Source: an uncultured Lachnospiraceae bacterium
GTDB taxonomy: Bacteria > Bacillota > Clostridia > Lachnospirales > Lachnospiraceae
Assembly: GCA_947632555.1 (NCBI GenBank)
Contig: CANRPU010000012.1
Span: 1 to 64,000, forward strand
Reading direction: 5' to 3'
Length of the DNA: 64,000 nucleotides
Part shown: positions 22,629-32,471 of the stretch, in pieces
Layout: each line of letters opens with the position of its first letter
Position numbering within the stretch: position 1 is the stretch's first letter
The notes under the pieces: generated by a model
Seen by the model: only the letters and a program-made list of their open reading frames with translations
Database searches by the model: none
Told to the model about the DNA's origin: nothing
Position numbers and translations under genes: made by a program

Positions 22629-23876
22629 CTATGTAACGCCGCTGACAGGAGCAAAGCCGTCGCGTATCATTTCCAGCATATATTTTACGATATCCGGGTC
22701 GAACTGCAGCCCGGCGTTTTCCGTCAGTTCCTTCTCTATGTAGTCCATGGTCATGGCTTTTCTGTAGCATCTCGCGCTGCTCATGGCATCGAACGAATCC
22801 GCCACGCAGATAATGCGGGCTACCAGCGGGATCGCGTCCGCGGAAAGTCCGCATGCGTATCCCTTGCCGTCGTATCGTTCATGATGATAAAGCGCTCCGT
22901 CCGCAATATTGGGGATGGAAGAAAAATCCTTTAAAATGCGGCCTCCGATGGTCACATGCTGATTGATGATGTTCCTTTCCTCTCCCGTCAGCGCCCCCGG
23001 TTTGTTCAGAATATTGTCGGGAATGCCTATCTTGCCAATATCATGGAGCAGGGCAATGTAATAGACGTTCAGGATCTCCTCTTCCGACAGCCCCATCCGT
23101 CTGGCGATCTCCCTGGCGTACAGAGATACCCGCAGGGAATGCCCCTTTGTGTATTCGTCTTTGGCATCGATGATGCGGGCAAAGGTCTGCAGGGACTCGT
23201 TGATGATACGCCTGTCCTGGATCTGGCGCTGTCTGTATTTCCGCAGGTGGATATAGGTCACAAACGTGACGAGATCCGCCAGCAGCACCGCCGCCAGATA
23301 AGCCATTCCTGCCCAGAAAAGCGGAAGCTGCCAGATCTTGACTTCCCGGTAAAACTCTATGGTACAGTCCGCAAAGTGAAAACTGTCCATCTGTGTCATC
23401 ATGATAAAGCCGAAGGTAATGTCCTTTCCCGCCATGATCGTGCTGTTGTAGTCCAGAGGCAGCACGGAAAGCACATCGTCCACGAAGGTAAACCCGCCGC
23501 TCCAATAGCTGTCCAGCAGGCTGCCGGGCGGCGCCGTCATACGGATACGCCAGTTTTCCAGATCGCTGCCGGAATGGTTGGCAAAGGTAATATCGTACTG
23601 GGTGCCGTAAATATTTTTTCTTTCGTCCTCCAGCCACACTTTGGTCAGCGCCACGTCAAAGGAAAAATCCTCATTGCTCACATACTGCGCGGAAGGCGTT
23701 TCCTGCCGGGCCGTTACCAGCAGGTCCTCTCCCTCGCTGTTGACATTCGGACAGACGGTATACAAAAGTCTGGCCGACTGGTCTTTTACATAAAAGAGCA
23801 GACCGGCAGCCAGAACTCCTATCAGGATAAACGATATGAAATTAAAGACAAACCAGCCTTTTCTTTTGATAAACAT
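22629..23876 (-). CDS. Membrane HD-GYP protein with CBM2-like sensor domain
   Basis: A 415-aa protein. One span at 10-30, an exported region (about 35-182), a second span (187-208), then a cytoplasmic HD-GYP domain with H278-D279 (ALLHDIGKIGIP) and HHERYDGKGYACG (331-343). HD-GYP enzymes hydrolyse cyclic di-nucleotides such as c-di-GMP. The GYP motif reads GYA here. The exported region resembles a family 2 carbohydrate-binding fold: FANHSGSDLENWRIRM, a YWSGGF segment, then DYNSTIMAGKDITFGFIM. That matches the CBM2 pattern N..L.NW, W, N..I..G...FGF, suggesting sensing of a polysaccharide. Confidence 0.8.
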   Translation of the reverse strand: MFIKRKGWFVFNFISFILIGVLAAGLLFYVKDQSARLLYTVCPNVNSEGEDLLVTARQETPSAQYVSNEDFSFDVALTKVWLEDERKNIYGTQYDITFANHSGSDLENWRIRMTAPPGSLLDSYWSGGFTFVDDVLSVLPLDYNSTIMAGKDITFGFIMMTQMDSFHFADCTIEFYREVKIWQLPLFWAGMAYLAAVLLADLVTFVTYIHLRKYRQRQIQDRRIINESLQTFARIIDAKDEYTKGHSLRVSLYAREIARRMGLSEEEILNVYYIALLHDIGKIGIPDNILNKPGALTGEERNIINQHVTIGGRILKDFSSIPNIADGALYHHERYDGKGYACGLSADAIPLVARIICVADSFDAMSSARCYRKAMTMDYIEKELTENAGLQFDPDIVKYMLEMIRDGFAPVSGVT

Positions 23877-23901
23877 AACTCTCTCCTTCGCATACCAGCC
23901 T

Positions 23902-23930
23902 ATTATACCTTATTTTAACGGAAAAAGCAA
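23902..23930 (-). promoter_or_regulatory. Promoter of the HD-GYP gene
   Basis: -35 TTGCTT (23930-23925), 17-bp spacer, -10 TATAAT (23907-23902), about 25 bases before the ATG. Confidence 0.6.
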
Positions 23931-23933
23931 TGT

Positions 23934-24710
23934 TTAAGCCTTCAGACAGGCGGCCGCCCGGATCAGGAGTTCCTGGGGCAGGTATTTGCAGCACAGGCGG
24001 AATACTTTCATGGGAATGCCCGGTACGATAACAGACTTTTTCAAATAGGCGCCTTTCAGCGCTTCCGACACGCATTGTTCCGCGCTGATCATGGTCAGGG
24101 TTTTGTAAGCGGGCACATCCGCGTATCGTTCTGCTCTGTCATAAAATTCCGTATTGACCGGTCCGGGGCAGACGGCGCTCACAAAAATCCCGTAAGGAGC
24201 CGTTTCTTTTCCCAGCGCTCTGGAAAAGCTGAGCACATAGGATTTGCAGGCGGCATATACGGCAAAATACGGCTGGGGCAGAAAAGCCGCGCAGGAAGCT
24301 AACTGAATGATCCGGCTCCCCCTTCTCATAAAGGGCAGGGTAAGATAAGTCAGCCTGGTCAGCGCTTCGCAGTTGACCAGCAGCATTTCCAGCTGTTCGT
24401 CCAGAGAAAGCTCTTCAAACGCTCCTATCAGACCGAAACCGGCGGCGTTGACCAGAATCCTCACCACGGGATTTTCCTTTTCCAGAAGCTCCCGGAGATC
24501 GTCCATGGCGTATTCGTCCGTCACATCCATGGGAATGAGCCTGGTGGTATGTTCCATAACCCTGGCCGTTTCTTCCATGCGTTCCTTCCTGCGGGCGATC
24601 AGCCAGATTTCGTCCACACTTGGGAAAGCGGCGTCTGTCTGCAGTGCGAATTCCGCGCCGATGCCGGAGCTGGCGCCGGTAATGATGATGATACTCTTCC
24701 TTTTCTTCAT
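23934..24710 (-). CDS. Short-chain dehydrogenase/reductase
   Basis: A 258-aa classical SDR. The nucleotide-binding motif TGASSGIG is at 11-18, NAAG near 88, an active serine in QLASCAAF and YxxxK in YAACK. Substrate is unknown. The C-terminus (CCKYLPQELLIRAAACLKA) has an extra hydrophobic helix that may contact the membrane, as in lipid- or sterol-type SDRs. Confidence 0.85.
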   Translation of the reverse strand: MKKRKSIIIITGASSGIGAEFALQTDAAFPSVDEIWLIARRKERMEETARVMEHTTRLIPMDVTDEYAMDDLRELLEKENPVVRILVNAAGFGLIGAFEELSLDEQLEMLLVNCEALTRLTYLTLPFMRRGSRIIQLASCAAFLPQPYFAVYAACKSYVLSFSRALGKETAPYGIFVSAVCPGPVNTEFYDRAERYADVPAYKTLTMISAEQCVSEALKGAYLKKSVIVPGIPMKVFRLCCKYLPQELLIRAAACLKA

Positions 24711-24731
24711 AAGGTACCTCCCTCTCGCGCA

Positions 24732-26102
24732 TTAAAGCAATTCCCGGTAGGAATCAATATAAAAATCCGCCATAGCGGCTTTTTCTTCCCTCAGATCTTC
24801 CGAATACTCGTCCGCGACCGCGCAGACCTTCATGCCTGCCGCTTTTCCTGCAGCGATCCCGGCGGGAATATCCTCAAAGACCAGACATTCTTCCGGCGCG
24901 ATCCCGAGCCGGCCGGCCACGGCCAGGTAGATATCCGGGGCGGGTTTTCCTTTCCTGACTTCACAGGCCGTCATAATACAGTCCATGCGGTCCTGGAAAG
25001 ACAGCGCCCCGGCGGCGATGTCCACCAGCTCCCTGGAGTTGCTGGTAGCCACTCCCAGCCGGATGTTCCGCTGTCTGCAGAGGCTTAAAAACTCTTCCGC
25101 CCCGTCCTTGTAAAATACCTCGTGTCCGTACTTATGCGCCGCCATGGCGTTCCAGTCCGCCTTGATGGTTTCCAGACTGTCCCGGAGTAAAAAACGCTTT
25201 TTAAAATAGGCAGCGGTTTCGGAAAAACTCATGCCCTCGATCTCTTTCTGCAGATCGCCGGGAAGCGGGATCCCGAAACGGGACAGATATTCTATGTCGA
25301 TCTGCCGCCACATCCACATGGAATCCACCAGTGTTCCGTCCAGGTCAAACAGGATCCCTTTAAAATCCTTTAATCCCTCTTTCAGCGGGTTGGGTCCGGC
25401 ACCGCCTCCGGCCCGTTTTAACCGTTCTGTTTCTTCTATGGTCAGAGGTCTGTACGCGCCTTTTTCCAGCGTATCGTCCAGAACAAGGCCTCCCATGGAC
25501 AGCCGTTTTAAATACAGCACCTGATTGTCCACCGCCTCCAGCATACGTTTGATCTGATGATAGCGTCCTTCCCTGACGGTGAGAAAGATCTGTTTTTCAC
25601 CCGTCACCCGCACCCGGGCGGGAAGCGTCGGCTTTTTGTCCCCGATGTCCACGCCGGCCTCCAGCCGGCTGATATCCTCCGGGGAAAGCGGGTTTTGTAC
25701 GGTCACCTGATACGTTTTTTCCACGTGCCTTCTGGGAGAAAGAAGGCTGTGAGCCAGTTCCCCGTCATCCGTAAGCAGCAGAAGGCCTTCCGTATCCTTA
25801 TCCAGCCTTCCTGCGGGAAACAGGCCTTTGACCGGAATGTCCCGCAGCAGATCCAGCACGGTCTTTTCCCTGGCATCCCGCGTGGCGGTCACCACTCCCG
25901 CTGGCTTGTGCAGCATATAATAACGGTGTCCGCGTAAGACCATGGGGGTTCCTCTATACACAACCTGATCCCGCTCTCCCACCTGCGCGGCAGAGTCCCT
26001 GACGGCAGTACCGTTTAACAGAACCTGCCCTTTTCTGACCGCCTGCTTCACTTCACTTCTGCTTCCCGCGCCCGCGTGGGCCAAAAATTTATCCAGACGC
26101 AT
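24732..26102 (-). CDS. RsuA-type pseudouridine synthase fused to a HAD phosphatase
   Basis: A 456-aa fusion. Residues 1-235 are an RsuA/RluB/RluE/RluF enzyme: S4 domain (MRLDKFLAHAGAGSRSEVKQ) and catalytic aspartate in FPAGRLDKDTEGLLLLTDD, with HQIKRML. After a linker of about 15 residues, 250-456 is a HAD-superfamily beta-phosphoglucomutase-like phosphatase (FDLDGTLVDS, ATSNSRE, KGKPAPDIYL, VFEDIPAGIAAGKAAGM). All catalytic motifs of both halves are present. Start 26102 has AAGGAG upstream; a longer frame to 26168 lacks one. The HAD substrate is unknown; a phosphosugar or nucleotide is possible. Confidence 0.88.
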   Translation of the reverse strand: MRLDKFLAHAGAGSRSEVKQAVRKGQVLLNGTAVRDSAAQVGERDQVVYRGTPMVLRGHRYYMLHKPAGVVTATRDAREKTVLDLLRDIPVKGLFPAGRLDKDTEGLLLLTDDGELAHSLLSPRRHVEKTYQVTVQNPLSPEDISRLEAGVDIGDKKPTLPARVRVTGEKQIFLTVREGRYHQIKRMLEAVDNQVLYLKRLSMGGLVLDDTLEKGAYRPLTIEETERLKRAGGGAGPNPLKEGLKDFKGILFDLDGTLVDSMWMWRQIDIEYLSRFGIPLPGDLQKEIEGMSFSETAAYFKKRFLLRDSLETIKADWNAMAAHKYGHEVFYKDGAEEFLSLCRQRNIRLGVATSNSRELVDIAAGALSFQDRMDCIMTACEVRKGKPAPDIYLAVAGRLGIAPEECLVFEDIPAGIAAGKAAGMKVCAVADEYSEDLREEKAAMADFYIDSYRELL

Positions 26103-26187
26103 GGCACTCCTTTCGTCCACCCTTAAGCATTTCTTCTTCCGCCCTTTCATACAATAAATCAAATCCATCCTGCGCTGAAAAAACGGT

Positions 26188-27111
26188 ATGAAACTTTGGT
26201 TCTTTCTGGCACTCTTTTTTCTGATCCTGCGCTATCCCGAACTGAGTGCGCGTTACGCGGCCATGGGGCTGCATTCCTGGTTTGAATGCATGGTGCCGGC
26301 CCTGCTTCCTTTTATGATCCTTTCCGGCATTATGATCCGCCAGAACCTGACGGAACGTTTCGCCAAAGTGCTATCGCCTCTCCTGAAGCCTGTTTACCGG
26401 CTGAACGACAACTGCGTTTACGGCATCCTTCTGGGCTTTCTCTGCGGATTTCCCATGGGGGCCAGGACGGCGTCCGACCTGTATGAAAGGAAACGGATCT
26501 CCAAAAGGGAAGCCTCGCTCCTCTTGGCCTTCTGTAACAATATCGGACCGGTCTATTTTTTGAATTTCCTGCTTCCCACTATCGGTATGCGGCGTCCCCT
26601 CCAGATCCTCCTCTGCCTGTGCGGTATGTACGGCATCCCTCTTCTGTACGGAATCTTTTTACGGTACAGTGGTTTTCTGCTTCCTGAAGATACGGATCAT
26701 ATCAGGGAAAGAAGCCCCTCCACGGCTCCTGCGGAGCCTTTCCTGCAGAGCCTGGACGAAGCCATGCAGTCCGGTATCGCTGGCATCACCACACTGGGCG
26801 GATATATGGTCTTATTCAATCTGCTGAATCTGGTCCCGCATACGCTCCTGCCTCTTATGGGCGCCGGGGAAAACCTCACGCTCTTCGCGGGCTGCCTCTT
26901 GGAGATCACCGGAGGCGTCACCCGCTGCGGCGCGGGACTGCCGTTCCCCGTTCTGGTCCTCATGCCCATAGGCGGGCTTTCCTGCGTTGCCCAGACAGCC
27001 AGCATGATCCGAAATACGGATCTGTCCATTAAAAATTATGTGATCCATAAACTGATACAGACCGCTCTGTCATTTGGGTACTATTTTCTCTTACGTTCTT
27101 TTCTCTTCTGA
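26188..27111 (+). CDS. Gate-domain (YlbJ/nucleoside-recognition-like) membrane protein
   Basis: A 307-aa polytopic membrane protein with about eight hydrophobic segments. It carries the gate-domain signature LPFMILSGIMI near the start and GFLCGFPMGARTASDLYERKRISKREA, repeated in outline in the second half. YlbJ-type proteins of spore-formers belong here. This one is shorter (YlbJ is about 400 aa). A stop codon lies just upstream in frame, so ATG 26188 is the start, although no good ribosome site is visible. It converges on the amidase gene with a 31-base overlap. Confidence 0.75.
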   Translation: MKLWFFLALFFLILRYPELSARYAAMGLHSWFECMVPALLPFMILSGIMIRQNLTERFAKVLSPLLKPVYRLNDNCVYGILLGFLCGFPMGARTASDLYERKRISKREASLLLAFCNNIGPVYFLNFLLPTIGMRRPLQILLCLCGMYGIPLLYGIFLRYSGFLLPEDTDHIRERSPSTAPAEPFLQSLDEAMQSGIAGITTLGGYMVLFNLLNLVPHTLLPLMGAGENLTLFAGCLLEITGGVTRCGAGLPFPVLVLMPIGGLSCVAQTASMIRNTDLSIKNYVIHKLIQTALSFGYYFLLRSFLF

Positions 27112-28427
27112 CGTTTTCTGCAGGACATGATGATGTTGGTGATGAACAGAGCCGTAAAAAGGATACATACAACAAAAAAACAGATCATCAGGAATCCGAA
27201 AAAGCTCCGTTTTGTTTCTTCCCTCTGAGGCTGGGACGGAGCGTGGAATCCCTCGGACGGCATGGGAACGTTTCCCGATGACACCGTATCCGTTTCCTCT
27301 TCCCTGTCCGGAGGAAGGAGTTCCTCCGCCGGCCTGACAAAAACAGGCAGGCCGTCCAGCAGATTGCTTTCCGTAAAACGGTCGTACTGATTGACCGCCT
27401 TTACTTTGATCATGGGGCTTACGCCCTCGGGAATTTCTATTTCAAACACAAAGGAATCGGGAGTTCCGGTCCCCATCACATCGGAATCCGGCCACGCCAG
27501 ATAGGGGGTATAGGTGGTGCCGCCGTCTATACTGTACGCGTAATACAGCATGGGGCTGTCATAGTCGTAAGCGGTCAGGGCAATGCCTATAACTCCCCGC
27601 TCCAGATCCGTATAAGAGGTTTCTATCATGCAGATATCAGGATCGGAAGTATCCGCCTGCATATAGAGCGCCCCCGCCTCCGTATCTTCCAGAGGATATC
27701 CGCTGTAGTCCACGTCCAGGATCTCGCTCCGTAAGCCGAAGAATTTTGCCACGGAGGTCGCGTCCGCGACGCCGAACCGTATCAGATCTTCTTCGGAATC
27801 ACAGAATCCCACATCGTTTTCATGATCTATGTGACAGTGCTCGATCAGCGCCGCCGGAATGTCGTACTCCTCACAAAAACGCAGAATCCCGTAATAGTCG
27901 CTGCCTCTGTCGTTGAGCCTGGTCTTGACGCCCCGCAGATAGAGGCCCATATCCTTCATGGTATCCATCTGTACGCGGCCGAAACGGTATCCCTGCCTGT
28001 TCTCTTCGCCAAAGGCCGATATCCACACCTCCGACCCAAACAGGATATTGCCCGGTGACATATTAAAATGCAGGCAGAACAGAAAATCAGCATGGACGGA
28101 ATCCGCGAAATCCGCCCTATCCTGGATGGGCATATCCGTATCCGCCGAATCATGGGTCAGATAGACCGTAATGCCGTCATATTTTTCCAGTTCCTCTTTC
28201 ATGGCCTTTGCCACGGTCATGTTCATCTCTTTTTCCAGAAAGCCGTTGTAATCCGCTCCCAGATTGCCGCCGCCGTGTCCGGGATCTATCACGATCACAA
28301 GCTCGCCGTCCTCATCGGGCGGATAATAAAATTCATCCGCGGACACCTGTCTGGAAAAAAACACGAAAAAATGCAGGAAAAAGCTCAGAATGAAACACCC
28401 CGCGCCGACTAAAATTTTTTTACCCAT
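27081..28427 (-). CDS. N-acetylmuramoyl-L-alanine amidase (Amidase_3), membrane-anchored
   Basis: A 448-aa cell-wall hydrolase. After a signal/anchor (about 4-28) comes an Amidase_3 domain with the zinc motif VIDPGHGG, a second zinc glutamate in FLEKEM, FCLHFN and the catalytic glutamate in AALIEHCH. Then follow an Ig-like region, a low-complexity stretch and a C-terminal membrane helix with a Lys/Arg tail (RKRQKRKERKRK). It cleaves the bond between MurNAc and the stem peptide. Being tethered at both ends is unusual. Start 28427 follows AAGGAG by six bases. Confidence 0.82.
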   Translation of the reverse strand: MGKKILVGAGCFILSFFLHFFVFFSRQVSADEFYYPPDEDGELVIVIDPGHGGGNLGADYNGFLEKEMNMTVAKAMKEELEKYDGITVYLTHDSADTDMPIQDRADFADSVHADFLFCLHFNMSPGNILFGSEVWISAFGEENRQGYRFGRVQMDTMKDMGLYLRGVKTRLNDRGSDYYGILRFCEEYDIPAALIEHCHIDHENDVGFCDSEEDLIRFGVADATSVAKFFGLRSEILDVDYSGYPLEDTEAGALYMQADTSDPDICMIETSYTDLERGVIGIALTAYDYDSPMLYYAYSIDGGTTYTPYLAWPDSDVMGTGTPDSFVFEIEIPEGVSPMIKVKAVNQYDRFTESNLLDGLPVFVRPAEELLPPDREEETDTVSSGNVPMPSEGFHAPSQPQREETKRSFFGFLMICFFVVCILFTALFITNIIMSCRKRQKRKERKRK

Positions 28428-28508
28428 CCGCATCTCCTTTTTGCCGTTTTCAGAAAAAAACCGGTTTCGGGAAACTGGGTTCCGCAAAACCGGTTCGCTT
28501 GTCCTGTT

Positions 28509-29105
28509 CTATATAACGTGCAGGCCCGCCTGGGATTCTTCCATTCCCGCATCCGCCAGCTCGTCTTCCGCCGGATGCAGTTCCGCCCGGTTGCCTTGAA
28601 TGATGTCGTGATAGTGATTCAGATTTCCCACCAGGGAATCGTAATTGGCGGTGGTGGTCCGAACGGCTTCCGCGGTGATATTTTCCAGGTTGGCCAGCAT
28701 GTCATCCATATACTGCATGGCGGACATCCGCACGCTGTTGGCCTCCATGGTGGCGTTGTCTAGGATCTCCTGCGCCTGCCTGGTTGCCATGGAAACCACC
28801 TCATTGGCCTGCGCGTAGGCCTGCTGCATGATCTCATGCTCGCTGATCAACTGGTTGGTCTGGATCGTGGCTTCCTGGATCAGGGATTCCGCTTTTGTGC
28901 GGGCGTCATTTAAAATGGCTTCTTTATTGCTGATGATCTTCTGATAACGCTTGATCTCGTCCGGTGTCTTCATACGAAGCTCCCGCAGCAGTTCATCGAT
29001 CTCATCTTTATTGACGATGATCTTGGTGCTGGAAAAGGGCTGCGGCTTGCAGTTATCAATGTATTCCTCTATATCGTCGATCAGTTGCTCGATTTTACTA
29101 CTCAT
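28509..29105 (-). CDS. Coiled-coil protein, DivIVA/ATP-synthase-H-like
   Basis: A 198-aa, nearly all-helical protein with long heptad stretches (about 60-165; [20 protein letters not shown] and similar) and an acidic tail. It lacks membrane segments. Similar coiled-coil proteins in Clostridia are annotated as DivIVA-like or ATPase-subunit-like and sit beside coaD. It overlaps the coaD stop by 8 bases. A structural or division role is possible but unproven. Confidence 0.65.
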   Translation of the reverse strand: MSSKIEQLIDDIEEYIDNCKPQPFSSTKIIVNKDEIDELLRELRMKTPDEIKRYQKIISNKEAILNDARTKAESLIQEATIQTNQLISEHEIMQQAYAQANEVVSMATRQAQEILDNATMEANSVRMSAMQYMDDMLANLENITAEAVRTTTANYDSLVGNLNHYHDIIQGNRAELHPAEDELADAGMEESQAGLHVI

Positions 29106-29619
29106 TGGTTATCCTCCCGCTGCTTGCTGTATCACGAACAATCCCAAATTTATCGTATACCATATCCGCCACGAAATCGGGCACACATTTGGATATATCC
29201 CCTCCGAACGAAGCGATCTCCTTGACGCTGGAGGAACTTAAGTAGGAATACTCCAGGCTGGTGGTAAAAAACATGGTATCCAGGTCTTCTTTGGACAAGA
29301 CCCGATTGGTCTGCGCGATCTGAAGCTCATACTCGAAATCCGTAATGGCGCGCAGGCCCCTGATGGCAACATGGATGTCCTGACTGGCCGCGTAATCGAT
29401 CAGCAGGCCGCTGAAAGAATCCACTTTCACATTGGGCAGATCCGCGGTTGCTCTCTCTAATATCTTAACACGTTCTTCCAAAGAAAACAACGGCTTCTTT
29501 TCTTTATTGTTCAGAATACTGACGATCAATTCGTCAAAAACAGACGCCGCGCGCCTGATCACGTCCAGATGTCCGTAAGTGACCGGATCGAAGCTGCCCG
29601 GATATATGGCTCGTTTCAT
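29098..29619 (-). CDS. coaD: Phosphopantetheine adenylyltransferase
   Basis: A 173-aa CoaD, the fourth step of coenzyme A synthesis. The nucleotidyltransferase motif [12 protein letters not shown] at the start and the [19 protein letters not shown] motif are present. It overlaps rsmD as ATGA, the common rsmD-coaD pair of Firmicutes. Confidence 0.95.
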   Translation of the reverse strand: MKRAIYPGSFDPVTYGHLDVIRRAASVFDELIVSILNNKEKKPLFSLEERVKILERATADLPNVKVDSFSGLLIDYAASQDIHVAIRGLRAITDFEYELQIAQTNRVLSKEDLDTMFFTTSLEYSYLSSSSVKEIASFGGDISKCVPDFVADMVYDKFGIVRDTASSGRITNE

Positions 29620-30176
29620 GCCTTTTCCTCCGCTCTACGCAAAAAAACGTGTTTATTGGTCTTATATTTCTTTTCTCTGTCCAGGGAATACCCCAGTTCT
29701 CCCACATAAGAAAAATCTGTTCCGATATCCGCTTCCACCACGATCCATGTCCGGCCGGTGACAAAACCGCATTCTGCCAGCACCTGGAGCGCCTGCTTCT
29801 CCAGATCCCGATTGTAGGGCGGATCCAGAAAAACAATATCCGCTTCCTTTTCCGCGATACCGCGCAGAGCGCCCGCCGCATCCTGCTTTAACACCACCGC
29901 CCTGTCCGCCAGTCCGGTGAACTGCAGATTCTGCTTTATGCAGGCAACGGCCGGCGCCGCGTGGTCGATCAGGTAGGCCTTTCGGGCCCCCCTGCTCAGC
30001 GCCTCGATCCCGATCCCGCCGCTGCCGCTGAAAATATCAATGAAAACACTGTCCGGCACATAGGGCTGCAATATATTAAACAGCGTTTCCTTGATCCTGT
30101 CCGTGGTCGGTCTGGTATCCATGCCCGCCGGCGTTTTCAGGGGAAGGCTGCGCGCGGTTCCCGCGATGACTCTCAT
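29616..30176 (-). CDS. rsmD: 16S rRNA (guanine-966-N2) methyltransferase
   Basis: A 186-aa SAM-dependent methyltransferase with the motif [16 protein letters not shown] at the start, the SAM loop [18 protein letters not shown] and the active-site DPPY in [11 protein letters not shown]. It is next to coaD as in many Firmicutes. Confidence 0.93.
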   Translation of the reverse strand: MRVIAGTARSLPLKTPAGMDTRPTTDRIKETLFNILQPYVPDSVFIDIFSGSGGIGIEALSRGARKAYLIDHAAPAVACIKQNLQFTGLADRAVVLKQDAAGALRGIAEKEADIVFLDPPYNRDLEKQALQVLAECGFVTGRTWIVVEADIGTDFSYVGELGYSLDREKKYKTNKHVFLRRAEEKA

Positions 30177-30179
30177 GGT

Positions 30180-32420
30180 TTATCCTCTCACTTTTACGCC
30201 TTTACCGTCCCGTTTTCCCAGTTTCACACTGTTTAAGGACAGATGTTTGCTCTTGTACTCGATCACGCTTTCTACGGCGTTCTGGGTATAATAAACGGCT
30301 TCCAGGCTGTCGCTGCCGCCCAGACGCATACCTCTGACGCCTATGGCCGCTTTTTTCTTCTCCGGTATCTCCTCGATGGGAAAACGCAGGAAAAATCCTT
30401 CTTTGGACTGCAGAACGATATTCCTCTGTTCTTTCAGGATGGTCACGCTTAAAACTTCATCGCCCTCTCCCAGCTTGGTGGAAGCCACCGTCCGCTTGCT
30501 GACGTCAAATTCTCCCCCGTCCACTACCTTCATCATGGACTGCCTGGTGACAAAAAGGATCCTGTAGAGGTTTAATTCGGTCTGACTGGCAGCGCAGAGG
30601 ATCTCCTCCCTGGAGGAACTGTAATTGCTCACGTTGTCAACGGGGATCCCCTTGTCCCGGAATTTTCCGAAAGGCAGATCCGCCACTCTGAGGGTATGGA
30701 GCTGTCCCGTATTGGTGAACAGACAGATCTTTCCCGTATTTTTGCACTTTACGACATATTTGTTTTCCGTTTCCGCCGCTTCCCTGTTGCGCTCGTACGT
30801 TACCGCGTCCACCGTTTTCGCGTAACCGAAACGGTCCATCAGGAAAACAACTTCCATCTCTTCCGGCTTCTTTTCTTCATATACCGCTTCCTGCGCGTTC
30901 TCAACGGCCGTTTTCCTGGGAACGGCATATTCCCTGCGAAACGCTTCCAGTTCGTTGATAATGACCTGGGCCATGGAATCCTTTCTGGCCAGGATATCCT
31001 CGTAACGGTAAATATTGGCCATGGTTTCCTCATGGGCGTTGACCAAAGCCTCTATCTCCAGACCGATCAGTTTGTACAGACGCATATCCAGGATAGCGTC
31101 CGCCTGTCTTTCGGTAAACTGCAGCTGCGTTGCCATGATCCGGGATTCCTTGGATTTGAACCGGATCCCGTCCACCCTGCCTTCCACCAGACAGGCCTTG
31201 GCCATATTGCGGTCCTTGGAGCCCCGTAAGATCTCGATGATCAGATCAATAAGGTTGCAGGCCTTGATCAGGCCTTCCTGCACTTCCCGCTTTTCCGTTT
31301 CTTTCTGGAGCAGCGTGGTGTATTTGCGGGTCGCGATCTCAAACTGAAAATCCACATGCGCTTTCAAGATCTGTTTCAGGCCCATGGTTTCCGGCCGCCC
31401 GTCAGAGATTGCCAGCATATTCACTCCGAAAGTATCTTCCAGACGGGTTTTTTTGTACAGCATGTTGATAAAGTTGTCCACATCCGTATCTTTGCGCAGT
31501 TCAATGACGATACGGATCCCTTCCTTGGACGATTGGTTGGAGATATCCAGGATATCGGCGGTCTTTTTGGTTTCGGAAAGGGCCGCCACATCCGACAGGA
31601 ACTTGGCGATATTGGCGCCTATCATGGGATAGGGAATTTCGGTGATGACCAGATTCAGCCTGCCGCCCCTGGCCTTTTCCACTTCCACCCTGCCCCGCAG
31701 CTTGATCTTTCCCGCGCCGGTTTCATAAATTTCCAGCAGTTCATCCTTGTTGATGACAATGCCGCCGGTAGGAAAGTCAGGGCCTTTGATATAGCGCATC
31801 AACTCCCTGGTAGATATATTTTCATCCTTCATATAGGCTTTGACGGCATCGATGACTTCTCCCAGATTGTGAGGCGGGATGCTGGTTGCCATTCCCACCG
31901 CGATGCCTTCCGAGCCGTTGACCAGCAGATTGGGGATCTTGACAGGCAGTACGGAAGGCTCTTTTTCCGTTTCGTCAAAATTGGGGACAAAGTCCACCAC
32001 GTCCTTATCCAGATCGGCCAGAAAAGCTTCCTGAGTGATCTTCTGCAGCCGGGCCTCGGTGTAACGCATGGCCGCGGCGCCGTCCCCTTCGATATTGCCG
32101 AAATTGCCGTGCCCGTCTATCAGAGGAAGTCCTTTTTTGAAATCCTGCGCCATGACCACCAGCGCCTCATAGATGGAGCTGTCACCGTGCGGATGATACT
32201 TACCCATGGTATCTCCCACGATACGCGCACTCTTCCGATAGGGCTTGTCATAGCGTATCCCGAGCTCGTTCATATCGTAAAGAGTACGCCTCTGCACCGG
32301 CTTCAGGCCGTCCCGCACATCCGGCAGGGCCCTGGCCACAATGACGCTCATAGCGTAATCAATAAAGGATTTCTGCATTAAATCGGAGTATTCCGTCCGA
32401 ATGATCCTGTTGTCATCCAT
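30180..32420 (-). CDS. parC: Type IIA topoisomerase subunit A (ParC-like)
   Basis: A 746-aa DNA-cleaving subunit with N-terminal [17 protein letters not shown], the quinolone-region [20 protein letters not shown] and the catalytic tyrosine in [11 protein letters not shown] (about residue 120). C-terminal beta-propeller blades follow. At the place where GyrA carries the GyrA box (QxRGGKG) this protein reads [11 protein letters not shown]. Loss of that box, needed for DNA wrapping, points to topoisomerase IV rather than gyrase. It follows its partner by about 50 bases. Confidence 0.8.
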   Translation of the reverse strand: MDDNRIIRTEYSDLMQKSFIDYAMSVIVARALPDVRDGLKPVQRRTLYDMNELGIRYDKPYRKSARIVGDTMGKYHPHGDSSIYEALVVMAQDFKKGLPLIDGHGNFGNIEGDGAAAMRYTEARLQKITQEAFLADLDKDVVDFVPNFDETEKEPSVLPVKIPNLLVNGSEGIAVGMATSIPPHNLGEVIDAVKAYMKDENISTRELMRYIKGPDFPTGGIVINKDELLEIYETGAGKIKLRGRVEVEKARGGRLNLVITEIPYPMIGANIAKFLSDVAALSETKKTADILDISNQSSKEGIRIVIELRKDTDVDNFINMLYKKTRLEDTFGVNMLAISDGRPETMGLKQILKAHVDFQFEIATRKYTTLLQKETEKREVQEGLIKACNLIDLIIEILRGSKDRNMAKACLVEGRVDGIRFKSKESRIMATQLQFTERQADAILDMRLYKLIGLEIEALVNAHEETMANIYRYEDILARKDSMAQVIINELEAFRREYAVPRKTAVENAQEAVYEEKKPEEMEVVFLMDRFGYAKTVDAVTYERNREAAETENKYVVKCKNTGKICLFTNTGQLHTLRVADLPFGKFRDKGIPVDNVSNYSSSREEILCAASQTELNLYRILFVTRQSMMKVVDGGEFDVSKRTVASTKLGEGDEVLSVTILKEQRNIVLQSKEGFFLRFPIEEIPEKKKAAIGVRGMRLGGSDSLEAVYYTQNAVESVIEYKSKHLSLNSVKLGKRDGKGVKVRG

Positions 32421-32471
32421 TCTGTTTCTTACCTTCCAAATTCTGACTTACCGGCGTCAAAGTCCCCGCCG

